Shown: positions 55,525 through 63,505 of the stretch, one piece after another | How the letters are laid out: every line of letters begins with the position of its first letter | How positions within the stretch are numbered: position 1 is the stretch's first letter | Assembly (NCBI GenBank): GCA_949282385.1 | Contig: CASDOP010000012.1 | Span: 1 to 64,000, forward strand | DNA length: 64,000 nucleotides | Origin: an uncultured Clostridia bacterium | Lineage (GTDB): Bacteria; Bacillota; Clostridia; Christensenellales; Borkfalkiaceae | Reading direction: 5' to 3' | The notes under the pieces: generated by a model | The model's input: only the letters and a program-made list of their open reading frames with translations | What the model was told of the DNA's origin: nothing | The model's database searches: none | Translations under genes and position numbers: made by a program

Positions 55525-56742
55525 TTATTTGTTTTTCCTTGCTACAAAGTTACGGGTGACTGTGTTTGTGCGTTTTACGGGCGGTTTGAAGGGTGCTTTA
55601 AGTTCGGGGTGAATTGTAATAAACTTTTTGAAGCGGTCTATAATGCGCTGCCGTGCGTGGGGAAACAACACGCTGTCGCGGTACTCCGCAACGGTCATAC
55701 CCCTCGCCTGCGCTGCCTTTTCGATGGCTTTATAGAAACCTTCGCTCGGCTTACTGTCTTTAAGACCGAACTTTCTGACTACCCTTTCGACCTCCTCTTC
55801 AAGCGCCATAAATAGCTGCTTTGCCCTGTCCGTAAGCCCTGCTATGTGCTTTTTATAGAGCTGATAGCTGTACTTTGATAAGCTTTCCTTAGGCAGCTTT
55901 TTTACATAGTTTTTATCGTGCAGCATTGTATAGACAGCCAGAAAACAGAACTTTATCAGCCGTTCCTGTCCGCGCAGAATGAAGATATAGCGCATCTGCA
56001 TTTCATTCGGGATGGTGAGCAGAAAATCATAGACATATACGTCCGTGAAGCTGTCGCATTTGCCCGTACGCATGAATCGGTTATATTCCATGAGCGCGCG
56101 TATTTCTATGTCTGACCTGTCGCCGTTGTCGAGCATATCGTACTCTATTTTGTCTTCGATAATCCTCATTCGACGCGATATATATGCCTCCGAACGCCCA
56201 ATTATGGCGGCTATCTGCTTTTGATTCAGGTGCTTTTCCGCGCTGTATATGTAGATATCCAGGTCCTCGTCCGAAAGCCCGTTCAGAACTCTTTCAAGGT
56301 CAAGCGCGTTTATCCAGAACTTCTCGTGGTCGAACCTGTCCCTTTCGGACATGACGACGTAGAAGGGGTTTATCAGTCTGCCTTCCTTTGATATATTGAA
56401 CTCCAACTGCTGCTCTTCAAAACGGTTTACCTTGAAATCTTCCTTATCCTTTTCGCACAGTTTGTTCCATTGTTCGAGAGTTACCTCCACGCTCTTTTTC
56501 GACACGTGCTCGTCATATACCTTAACATACTTATCGCCTACCTTCTGCGTATGCGAGGTAAAATAGCTCTCCATATAATAGTAATGATAATAGCCCTCTC
56601 GCTCGCACGGGACGAGCCTGCGATTGAGAAGGTATGGAGAATAATAGCCGAACTCACGCACGAACGGCGGCTTTTTCTGCTTTTTTATGTGGGTGGGACG
56701 AAACCTGAACACCTTGTCGTCGCTGTAATATTCGTCGTTCAT
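55525..56742 (-). CDS. Hypothetical element protein with sigma-region-4-like HTH
   Basis: 405 residues, AAGGG ribosome site. A helix-turn-helix at about 170-200 (LNQKQIAAIIGRSEAYISRR) sits between an Arg/Tyr-rich N-terminus and a helical, basic C-terminus (HARQRIIDRFKKFITIHPEL). It is divergent from the DUF6291-like/relaxase genes, a place where element-control or replication-initiation genes often lie. I do not recognise a family. Confidence 0.65.
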   Translation of the reverse strand: MNDEYYSDDKVFRFRPTHIKKQKKPPFVREFGYYSPYLLNRRLVPCEREGYYHYYYMESYFTSHTQKVGDKYVKVYDEHVSKKSVEVTLEQWNKLCEKDKEDFKVNRFEEQQLEFNISKEGRLINPFYVVMSERDRFDHEKFWINALDLERVLNGLSDEDLDIYIYSAEKHLNQKQIAAIIGRSEAYISRRMRIIEDKIEYDMLDNGDRSDIEIRALMEYNRFMRTGKCDSFTDVYVYDFLLTIPNEMQMRYIFILRGQERLIKFCFLAVYTMLHDKNYVKKLPKESLSKYSYQLYKKHIAGLTDRAKQLFMALEEEVERVVRKFGLKDSKPSEGFYKAIEKAAQARGMTVAEYRDSVLFPHARQRIIDRFKKFITIHPELKAPFKPPVKRTNTVTRNFVARKNK

Positions 56743-56919
56743 GCCCTTATTTTAGCACAGTAAATATGACAGGTTTGGGCATGTTTAAAAAATTTTTTAA
56801 CTTTTTTTGCTTTTTCTGAAATTTTGGGTAAAAAAATAATCTACTTATATATAAGGGGGTGTACAGCACTCATTTAACGAGAGGCTTGCGCCAGCTCAAT
56901 AACTTAATACAGACGAATT

Positions 56920-56957
56920 TAAGTGCGGCGGTTGCTTTAAGGCAACCGCCGCACTTT
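56920..56957 (+). terminator. Attenuator-like hairpin in the leader
   Basis: GTGCGGCGGTTGC / GCAACCGCCGCAC with A and T runs on both sides, upstream of the mobilisation genes. Confidence 0.75.
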
Positions 56958-56989
56958 TACGTGCAAAAATCAAGGAGGAAACCAAGAAA

Positions 56990-57013
56990 ATGCAGACAAT
57001 CAGACCGCCATAA
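56990..57013 (+). CDS. Seven-residue leader peptide
   Basis: AAGGAGG, 11 bases, then ATG reading MQTIRPP and TAA, between the hairpin at 56920 and the next gene. The ribosome site is as good as that of a real gene. The Pro-Pro end before the stop is a known ribosome-stalling context, so a regulatory role is possible. Confidence 0.45.
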   Translation: MQTIRPP

Positions 57014-57079
57014 TATGGATTAACCCCGTAATATATGGCAACCAATTGAGATTTAACGAAGAATTTTTAAGGAGGAAAA

Positions 57080-57715
57080 ATGAAAACCAGATTTATATTT
57101 TACTTATCTTATGCCGACATTATCGGCGAAATGACCGACACGGAAGCAGGCGCATTTATAAAGAAGCTGTGCCGCTTTGTGTTTATGGATGAACAGCCCG
57201 ACGACGGCACCGCGGACAAGGTTACAAGCATTTTAATACTTTTAAGCGAGGAGCTGAAAAGCGAAAATGTGCCGAGAAGGAGGGAAAAATCGTTTACGTT
57301 TTTAAGAGTTTACGCAAACCTCTTCTACTCTCTGAATGACACAAAGGCGGGGCTTTTAATAAAAGCGATATGCGACTTTATGTTCGGCGGCAACAGGACG
57401 GAAGGCAAGGACTTAAAGAAAGTTTCGGGCTATTTTAATATATTGAAGAAAGAGCTTACGAAGAATAAAAATAAGGCCGAGGCAAGAAAGAAGCCTTACA
57501 GCATAACGAGGATATACCGCGATTTCCCTGATATTACAAAGCTTTCCGAACCAGACAAAGCACTTGCCGACAAGGTGAATATGCGCGAACTGTATGAATA
57601 TATCGCCACGGACAAAACTTTGCAGGGCGAGCCGCTTGCGGATATTATACGAATGTATATTGACGAACAGCGTTGGAAGAAAAACGAGGTACCGAAGAAT
57701 TATGACCAGGATTAA
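57080..57715 (+). CDS. DUF6291-like protein with two repeats
   Basis: 211 residues with an AAGGAGG ribosome site. Two homologous units: FIFYLSYADIIGEMTDTEAG then FIKKLCRFVF (about 4-55), and FTFLRVYANLFYSLNDTKAG then LIKAICDFMF (about 75-130). This is the pattern of DUF6291-type proteins, often next to phage or element replication genes. A basic linker (KNKNKAEARKKP) and a helical tail follow. First gene of the mobilisation cluster. Confidence 0.72.
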   Translation: MKTRFIFYLSYADIIGEMTDTEAGAFIKKLCRFVFMDEQPDDGTADKVTSILILLSEELKSENVPRRREKSFTFLRVYANLFYSLNDTKAGLLIKAICDFMFGGNRTEGKDLKKVSGYFNILKKELTKNKNKAEARKKPYSITRIYRDFPDITKLSEPDKALADKVNMRELYEYIATDKTLQGEPLADIIRMYIDEQRWKKNEVPKNYDQD

Positions 57716-58096
57716 CCGCGGAAATTTCAGCGCATTTGTACAACATTATTTTTTATCAGGGCTCCCGAAAAAGATTGCGAAGCAAGATTTTTTGGGAAAA
57801 GGAGATGATGGTTTTAATATGGTCAAAGCGGGCGGAAATGCGCACGCTTTACAAACAAAAAACCATCAGCGACGCAGCAGGCTAAGAAAATGCAGTTTTA
57901 CTGCATTTTCATCTTTTGAAGTCTTTGTTGGAAATAGTCACGCGTCAGACGAGGAGCCAGCGCAAATGACGACGGGAGCGTACAATGAAGTACGTGACCG
58001 AGGAATGCGCAACGGCGACGAAGTATCACGCGATGGATATTTCCAACTTACGGAGGGCGGCCAGAGGCCGCCCTCCTATTTTAATGAGGTGAAAGT
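57716..58096 (+). other. Stretch before the relaxase with small uncertain ORFs
   Basis: Contains a 26-codon frame at 57805-57885 (MMVLIWSKRAEMRTLYKQKT) near GGAG, a 35-codon frame at 57985-58092 (MKYVTEECATATKYHAMDIS), and an overlapping longer frame ending at 58100. None is convincing, since hairpins lie across them: GAAAATGCAGT/ACTGCATTTTC near 57888-57911 and a strong one at 58052-58076. Confidence 0.4.
58052..58076 (+). terminator. Strong hairpin before the relaxase
   Basis: GGAGGGCGGCC / GGCCGCCCTCC with loop AGA, 20 bases before the relaxase ATG. It could limit relaxase expression or be part of the transfer origin. Confidence 0.6.
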
Positions 58097-59431
58097 ATGA
58101 GCAGCGCTCCCGTTATATTTGACATTGCCTATACTCCGCCAAAGCTCAAACGCAGCTCATCGGCAAAGGACATTGCAAAGCACACAAAGGAGCGCGCCTT
58201 TTACACTATGACGGGCGACGGCGACACCATTTTGCGGTATATGACGCGTGAAGGCAAAATCTGCGGCGAGAGACAGAAGAAGCTGACAATTTTAGAATAC
58301 CTGCAAAAGTCCACGGGTGTATTCAACGGCGAAGGAATGATTTCAAAGGAAGAGCTTGCCGAAATGAAATTCCGTGCGAGAAGCGGCGACAAAAACATCT
58401 GGCATGGCTTTATCTCCTTCGACGAGGAGCACTCGGCAAAGATTGACAGTCCCGAAAAGTGCACAGAGCTCATCCGCCGCACCTTTCCTCAATTCTTTAA
58501 AGAGAGCGAATTGGAGCCTGACAATATGGATCTTATGTGCTCCCTCCACCTCGACAGACCGACGCACCTGCACATTCACTTTGTCTTCTGGGAGAAGGAA
58601 CCGAAGATTAAAAACCAACGCGCGGCAGGATACAAGTACCGCGCCAGAGGGCGAATCAAACCCGAGGCGATTGCCGCAATGACAGAACGTTTAAACTCGC
58701 TTGCGCTGGGCGACGAACTGACTTTGAAAAAGGCTGACAAGTACGCTTCTTTCAAAAGGTCAAAAGAGGGGATGCAGGCCTTTTACCGCGACCGATCGGA
58801 GAGAGAAATACGAAGGCTTGCAAGGGACTTGCCAGAAAGCTGCTCTTTCAGGTACGGCGACGACGATTTGCAACCCTTCCGCAAGCGCATTGACGAAATT
58901 GTGTATAAGCTGCTGCTCTGCGACCGACGGCTATTTGAAAAGCACGACGATTTTCTTGAACTTATCAACAAAAAGCAGAAGGAGCTTGAAGGCATTATGG
59001 GCAGGAAATACGCGGACAAACTTGCCACGGACAGAAGCTATATGCGACCGCCCTTTGTCGGCAGCAGCGACCTTAAAAAGATTAAGACATTAGAGCGGTT
59101 GAAATGGGACTATAACCGCAGGCTGGGCGACATTGTACTGTGCGAGGCGAAGAAGGTCAGAGAGCACACCTACAAATACAATACACGCTTCAAGCGAAGA
59201 GCAAACGACAAGCGACTGCGGCGCAATATTCTCTTTTCGGAGAGGAGACTTTCAAAGGACTTTGAGGGACTTTTTTCGTCCCTCTTTTCTTTATTCTTTA
59301 CGGAGATGAAGGGCTACCCCTCCCGCCTTGCCGAAATCGAGCAAGAGATGAAAGAGGACAGACAAAACGAAATAGCCGAGGACAAGTCCTCGGCACAAAA
59401 TAAAAATTCTAAATATGATTGGGGGAAATAA
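58097..59431 (+). CDS. MobL-family relaxase
   Basis: 444 residues, GAGGTGAAAGT ahead of the ATG. The HUH motif is in THLHIHFVFWEKEPKIKNQR, preceded by MDLMCSLHLDRP and IWHGFISFDEEHSA, as in MobL relaxases of integrative mobilisable elements. The C-terminal half is basic and helical (DNA binding). It nicks at an origin of transfer and lets the element move with the help of another conjugation system. No type IV secretion genes are present, so the element is mobilisable rather than self-transmissible. Confidence 0.85.
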   Translation: MSSAPVIFDIAYTPPKLKRSSSAKDIAKHTKERAFYTMTGDGDTILRYMTREGKICGERQKKLTILEYLQKSTGVFNGEGMISKEELAEMKFRARSGDKNIWHGFISFDEEHSAKIDSPEKCTELIRRTFPQFFKESELEPDNMDLMCSLHLDRPTHLHIHFVFWEKEPKIKNQRAAGYKYRARGRIKPEAIAAMTERLNSLALGDELTLKKADKYASFKRSKEGMQAFYRDRSEREIRRLARDLPESCSFRYGDDDLQPFRKRIDEIVYKLLLCDRRLFEKHDDFLELINKKQKELEGIMGRKYADKLATDRSYMRPPFVGSSDLKKIKTLERLKWDYNRRLGDIVLCEAKKVREHTYKYNTRFKRRANDKRLRRNILFSERRLSKDFEGLFSSLFSLFFTEMKGYPSRLAEIEQEMKEDRQNEIAEDKSSAQNKNSKYDWGK

Positions 59432-59503
59432 TTTGCGCGTACCTATTGCTTTTACCAAAAAAGTATGGTAGTATTTTACGCACAATTAACCTACAGGAGG
59501 TAT

Positions 59504-60742
59504 ATGACAGATAAAGAATTAGAAACGATATTGAATGCAATCAAGTACGTTCCCGACGAAAGCGAGAGAGATGAGGCAACCCGCCTTATTTTAAAAGCTG
59601 CGTCGGAGAGCATAACGCTGGAAAGGCTTAAAGCCATTACGGCGAAGGAAGAAAGAAAGACAGTTGTTAAAAAAGTCGGGGCAGACAAATTTATTAAATT
59701 CACTAAACAGGAGATAAATTCTATGCCAGACTATTTGAGAAAATTATTTACCATCAACGACAAAATTGTAACCTACCGCGTGACCAAAGACGGATACTAT
59801 CAGGCGAGATACCGCAGAGACGGATACTGCGTGGAAGTCGCCTCTAAGGACTTCAACACCATGAAGCGAAAGTTCCTCGATAAATTCGCCGAGGTCGAGC
59901 GCGAAAGGCTCAACCACAAATACCCCGTCTTTAAAGAGCTTATAGACGAATGGCTTAAAATCAAAAGGCGGACGGTAAAGGAATCGACCTACAAGAGCTA
60001 TTACGACATTATCTACACGCACGTCGTGCCGAGGTTCGGACATCTTCACGTAAATGAAATAACGCGTAAGGATGTTCAGGATTTCCTGTTTGGCCTTACA
60101 GATGAAGGCAAACTGCGCACGGCGGAGAAGCTAAAAGTGCTTATGAGCGCAATGTTTGAAGTAATCTGCGACGACTACGACATAAAGTCGCCTATGCGCA
60201 AGATTGTGCTTTCGCACTATGAGGTAAAAAAGGGCAACGCATTCACCAAAGCCGAAGAAAAGCGCATTGTGGACTTCTGCACACGCAATACTCAATATAT
60301 CGCCCATTCCGGACTTCTTCTACTGCTCTACACGGGAATGCGCGTGGGCGAAATAAAGAGTATGCAGTACGACGGCAAATACATAACCTGCGAGTCCGAA
60401 AAGACGAGAAAGGGCTATGCGGCGGTCATAAGAAAAATACCCGTATCGCCTATGCTCAAAAGGGTGCTGCACCTGATTGATTTTAATCAGGCAAAAGCGG
60501 TAAGCACCTTTACGATAAGGGATGCGCTCAAACGCATTTTCCCCGACAGGCACGTCCACGAGCTTCGCTATACCTTCATAACAAGGGCAAAAGAGTGCGG
60601 GTGCAATCCCGAAGTTGTGATGAAGTGGGTAGGTCATGAATTTGACGCAGATGTAAAGACCAGCCGAGTTGACAGAGGCTATACCGACTACTCGGAAGAA
60701 TATTTAATGCAAGAAATTAACAAAATTGACTATATTTTGTAA
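59504..60742 (+). CDS. Tyrosine integrase of the mobile element
   Basis: 412 residues from the ATG at 59504 (AGGAGG). N-terminal DNA-binding and SAM-like core-binding regions (FKELIDEWLKIKRRTVKEST), then catalytic residues: Arg in LLLLYTGMRVGEIKSM, H-x-x-R in VHELRYTFITRA, His in MKWVGHEFD, Tyr near the end in DRGYTDYSEEYL. It reads toward tRNA-Leu, 266 bases from its 3' end, the classic arrangement for a tRNA-targeting integrase. Confidence 0.93.
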   Translation: MTDKELETILNAIKYVPDESERDEATRLILKAASESITLERLKAITAKEERKTVVKKVGADKFIKFTKQEINSMPDYLRKLFTINDKIVTYRVTKDGYYQARYRRDGYCVEVASKDFNTMKRKFLDKFAEVERERLNHKYPVFKELIDEWLKIKRRTVKESTYKSYYDIIYTHVVPRFGHLHVNEITRKDVQDFLFGLTDEGKLRTAEKLKVLMSAMFEVICDDYDIKSPMRKIVLSHYEVKKGNAFTKAEEKRIVDFCTRNTQYIAHSGLLLLLYTGMRVGEIKSMQYDGKYITCESEKTRKGYAAVIRKIPVSPMLKRVLHLIDFNQAKAVSTFTIRDALKRIFPDRHVHELRYTFITRAKECGCNPEVVMKWVGHEFDADVKTSRVDRGYTDYSEEYLMQEINKIDYIL

Positions 60743-61008
60743 TTTACAATCAAATTGACAGAAAAACGCTTATTTTTAGGCAAATATGGCAAGTTTTCAC
60801 TTCCCAATTTCTTCCCAAAGGTAACAAAAATGGGAGAAACCATCAAAAGTTCCTCCCATTTCTTAATTTGAGATAAGCCGAAACCCTTAAAAGGGCACCC
60901 TCGGCTTGGCGTCGGGCTTTTGCCCTCGCACGGACTCGCACGGACTTAAATAAGTCCGTTTTTGCCTCAAAATAGCGAAAAAACACCCAAAAATGAGTGT
61001 TTTTTCGT
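60739..61008 (+). repeat. Integrase-tRNA junction (intact copy), with terminators
   Basis: Holds the integrase terminator (AAATGGGAG/CTCCCATTT, about 60827-60861), the element arm repeated at 15994-16236, and a stem CGAAAAAACAC/GTGTTTTTTCG (about 60976-61007) that ends tRNA-Leu transcripts. A short CGCACGGACT/AAGTCCG insertion near 60930-60960 is absent from the relic copy. Confidence 0.78.
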
Positions 61009-61095
61009 TGGTGCCCGAGATCGGACTTGAACCGATACGGATGTTACTCCTCAGGATTTTAAGTCCTGTGCGTCTGCCGATTCCGCCACTCGGGC
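61009..61095 (-). tRNA. tRNA-Leu(UAA), integration target
   Basis: 87 bases including an encoded CCA. Acceptor GCCCGAG / CTCGGGC, anticodon loop CTTAAAA (anticodon UAA), long variable arm, T loop GGTTCAAGTCC. The anticodon core TTTTAAG (61057-61063 on the plus strand) is the repeated att core. The 3' half is supplied by the element, so the gene stays functional after insertion. Confidence 0.96.
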
Positions 61096-61369
61096 ATGTG
61101 TTTTTGTTAAGTTTTCAGTTTTTTTGTTAAATATTTGTTAGTTTCTATCTGCCAAAAATTTTAAGTCCCTTGCGTCTGCCGATTCCGCCACACAAGCGCG
61201 TAGTTTTGTTAAGTTTTCAGTTTATCCGTAAAAAAATTATTCTTCCCGATAAACCTTTATGCACCCGACGGCAGAACGCAACTCTAAGATGTTTGCAACA
61301 CATGAAATCGGCTGCGCCGTGCAGGTTGAAAAGTATAAAAAACTTAAAAACAAAGACTGAACAAAAAAT
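61096..61369. other. Upstream flank of tRNA-Leu with partial tandem copy
   Basis: TTTTGTTAAGTTTTCAG occurs twice (61104 and 61205). The 5' half of tRNA-Leu is repeated at 61159-61191, so about 102 bases of tRNA plus flank are tandemly duplicated. No gene seen. The minus strand has TTGGCA-17/18-TATTTA as a weak tRNA promoter. Confidence 0.55.
61159..61191 (-). repeat. Second tRNA-Leu 5'-half fragment with core
   Basis: TTTTAAGTCCCTTGCGTCTG and CCGATTCCGCCAC match the intact tRNA 102 bases away with two mismatches near the core. Its left flank equals the left flank of the core at 24429. Confidence 0.82.
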
Positions 61370-61405
61370 AAAAGTGCTTTAAGCGACAGCGCTTAAAGCA
61401 CTTTT
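61370..61405 (-). terminator. Terminator of the tRNA Val-Gly-Cys cluster
   Basis: GTGCTTTAAGCG / CGCTTAAAGCAC with loop ACAG and A/T runs on both sides, directly after tRNA-Cys on the minus strand. Confidence 0.85.
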
Positions 61406-61406
61406 C

Positions 61407-61481
61407 TGGAGGCGCCACCCGGATTTGAACCGGGGAATCAGGGCTTTGCAGGCCCTTGCCTTACCTCTTGGCTATAGCGCC
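61407..61481 (-). tRNA. tRNA-Cys(GCA)
   Basis: 75 bases with encoded CCA. Acceptor GGCGCTA / TGGCGCC, anticodon stem AGGGC/GCCCT with loop CTGCAAA (anticodon GCA), T arm CCCGGTTCAAATCCGGG. Confidence 0.95.
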
Positions 61482-61571
61482 ATAACCTCACTTTGAAAGT
61501 GAAGCCTTTTGCACGCTCAAACCATCCGATTGCTGTTGCATGCATATAAAAAAATAGTGCGGTTGAATTGG

Positions 61572-61646
61572 TGGAGCGGGAAACGAGATTCGAACCCGCG
61601 ACATTCACCTTGGCAAGGTGACGCTCTACCACTGAGCCATTCCCGC
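61572..61646 (-). tRNA. tRNA-Gly(GCC)
   Basis: 75 bases with encoded CCA. Starts GCGGGAATGGCTCAGTGG, anticodon loop TTGCCAA (anticodon GCC), T arm GCGGGTTCGAATCTCGT. Confidence 0.95.
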
Positions 61647-61672
61647 ATAATATTCATCCGCACTATCTTTAC

Positions 61673-61748
61673 TGGTGGGAGCTACAGGGCTCGAACCTGT
61701 GACCCACTGCTTGTAGGGCAGTTGCTCTCCCAACTGAGCTAAGCTCCC
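61673..61748 (-). tRNA. tRNA-Val(UAC)
   Basis: 76 bases with encoded CCA. Starts GGGAGCTTAGCTCAGTTGGG, anticodon loop CCTACAA (anticodon UAC), T arm ACAGGTTCGAGCCCTGT. First of the Val-Gly-Cys cluster. Confidence 0.95.
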
Positions 61749-61903
61749 GAACGCTTAAATAATATACCAAATAATATACCAAATAAAATTTTAAAAATCA
61801 AGCGTTTTGTTGCATTTTTTATAAATTTTTTTTGTGCGGGGAAGTATTGTTGACGCGTTAAATTTTTACACAATATATTGTATGCCGTAAGCGGCTTTTT
61901 AGT

Positions 61904-61936
61904 CAGCCCGCCCGCAAAATTTTTGCGGGCGGGCTG
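61904..61936. terminator. Terminator of the GH43 gene
   Basis: Perfect 16-bp stem CAGCCCGCCCGCAAAA / TTTTGCGGGCGGGCTG, with T runs on the plus side and A/T sequence on the minus side, 8 bases beyond the gene end. Confidence 0.85.
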
Positions 61937-61944
61937 TTTTTTAT

Positions 61945-63372
61945 TTATTTTTCGAGGCTGAAACTCAAAATGTCAGCCCTGCCGCCGCCTTCAAAGGTTA
62001 TGTAAAGCGCAAATTTTTCCTCATCGCAACTAAATTTTCCGCTATAATTTTCCCAGATTTTTGAAGGACTTACGGGCACTTCAGCCAAAATATTTTTGCC
62101 GTCCGTAACCCTGAACAAGCCTTTCGCCTTGCCTCGGGCGGTTATGGTTATCTTCTTTGCACCCTCCCGGGTGAAATATTTGAAGCCGCACACCGAACCG
62201 TCGCGGAAGTTCGCTATGTGCATGCGCGCTTCCTCCTCCCCGTCGGGCGCATCCTGCGTGATATAAGGATGAACTCCGTCGGGCGGAATTTCGCCGCGCA
62301 TCGTGCCGTATTTGCTCTTTAAATTGCAGGCAATGCCCGCAGAGTATTCCCCTATGCCGCGAAGCGGTCCGCCGTTGAGACCGCAGCTCGTCATTTCTAC
62401 CTGCTCAATTCTGCCGTCCGAGGAAATTTCTATGCGCTCCGCGCACGCCTGGCGGGAAAAAGATTTTCGGTTAGTATGCCTGTGATAAAAGACGTACCAC
62501 TGCCCGTTTATGCACTCTATCGAGCCGTGATTGTTGCCGATGTAGCCGTTGCAGTCGTTTTCGTCCGCTATGCCGTTTATGCCTATATCGCCGTTGGAAA
62601 TGAGCGTTCCGCCGAAGGAAAAAGAACCTTCCGCGCTGTCGGACAGGGCATAACACAGCTCGTGCCCGTTGACGGACGACCAGATGAAACAGTATTTTTT
62701 GCCGACTTTTCTTATCGACGCAGCCTCGAAAAATTCGTGCCCTTCAAAGCCCGTTCCCGCAGAATTGGACAACGACGGCGCGACGGCGTGCGGCTCTCCC
62801 TCAATGGTGAGCATGTCGTCCTTTAAGCGGTAAACCCAGGCGTTTGTGTAAGTTTTAGGCACGTCCATAAGGTGCCTGGGGGGATAGGGACAATAGCCGA
62901 TATACAGATAATTTTTGCCTTCGTCGCGCAATATTGCGGGGTCAAACGCGTAAGGCTCGCCCTCCCTCGAGGAAAGAACATGCCCGTCGGGGAATTTTAC
63001 ATGACCGTAAAAACGGTATTCGCCCGCGGGCGTATCGCACACTGCTACCGAAATTACGCTGACGAAATCGAGGGCGTAAAAAAGATAATACCTGCCGTCC
63101 GCGCCGCGGCAGACGTCGGGCGCGAAGAGCATGTGAGAGCCGTCAGCATTGAGCGGGTCCTGCTCTTTTTTATAAATCACACCCTCACACCGCCAATCGG
63201 ACAGATCCCACGCAGGGGCAGACCAGCAGACATAGTCGTTCATGCAGAATTTTTCGCCGCCGAAACGGTCGTGGCTGCCGAAAAGATATATTCTGTCGCC
63301 GAAAACGTGCGGCTCGCCGTCGGGGATATATTCCCACAGCGGAAGAAACGGGTTGAAAATTTGACCTTTCAT
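61945..63372 (-). CDS. Glycoside hydrolase family 43 (arabinosidase/xylosidase type)
   Basis: 475 residues from the ATG at 63372 (GGAGAGG ribosome site); an ATG at 63384 lies within that site. Five-bladed propeller features: NPFLPLWEYIPDGEPHVFGD, LFAPDVCRGADGRYYLFYAL, FDPAILRDEGKNYLYIGY (catalytic-type Asp), FEGHEFFEAASIRKVGKKYC (general-acid Glu) and IGNNHGSIECINGQWYVFYH. A beta-sandwich C-terminal part follows (about 380-475). No signal peptide, so it probably acts on imported arabino- or xylo-oligosaccharides. Exact substrate unknown. Confidence 0.88.
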   Translation of the reverse strand: MKGQIFNPFLPLWEYIPDGEPHVFGDRIYLFGSHDRFGGEKFCMNDYVCWSAPAWDLSDWRCEGVIYKKEQDPLNADGSHMLFAPDVCRGADGRYYLFYALDFVSVISVAVCDTPAGEYRFYGHVKFPDGHVLSSREGEPYAFDPAILRDEGKNYLYIGYCPYPPRHLMDVPKTYTNAWVYRLKDDMLTIEGEPHAVAPSLSNSAGTGFEGHEFFEAASIRKVGKKYCFIWSSVNGHELCYALSDSAEGSFSFGGTLISNGDIGINGIADENDCNGYIGNNHGSIECINGQWYVFYHRHTNRKSFSRQACAERIEISSDGRIEQVEMTSCGLNGGPLRGIGEYSAGIACNLKSKYGTMRGEIPPDGVHPYITQDAPDGEEEARMHIANFRDGSVCGFKYFTREGAKKITITARGKAKGLFRVTDGKNILAEVPVSPSKIWENYSGKFSCDEEKFALYITFEGGGRADILSFSLEK

Positions 63373-63505
63373 GTCCCTCTCCAAAATATTATTATATAAA
63401 AATTATATCGCGCGCGAATGGATTTTTCAATAGGCGCGCAGCTTTTGCGAAAAAATATCCCTCTTTTACAGTATAAATGTTTTCACGGCGGGCAATAACA
63501 GACGC

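Larger units (their letters stand above)
56743..57079 (+). other. Leader region of the mobilisation genes
   Basis: Contains the terminator hairpin at 56920 and the 7-codon ORF at 56990. The remainder, including a GGGGGTGTACAG motif near 56857, shows no gene. The origin of transfer may be in or near this stretch, but I cannot identify it. Confidence 0.4.

Noticed and set aside
57702..58100. A gene of about 130 codons between the DUF6291-like gene and the relaxase
   Set aside because: It overlaps the previous gene, crosses two strong hairpins and lacks a ribosome site at a sensible start.
24429..61063. A self-transmissible ICE
   Set aside because: No VirB4, VirD4-type coupling protein or other type IV secretion gene is present; only a relaxase and integrase.
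63471..63500. Sigma-F promoter for spoIIR (GTATA-15-GGCAATAACA)
   Set aside because: The match is fair, but transcription would begin at the start codon with no ribosome site, so the real promoter is probably elsewhere.
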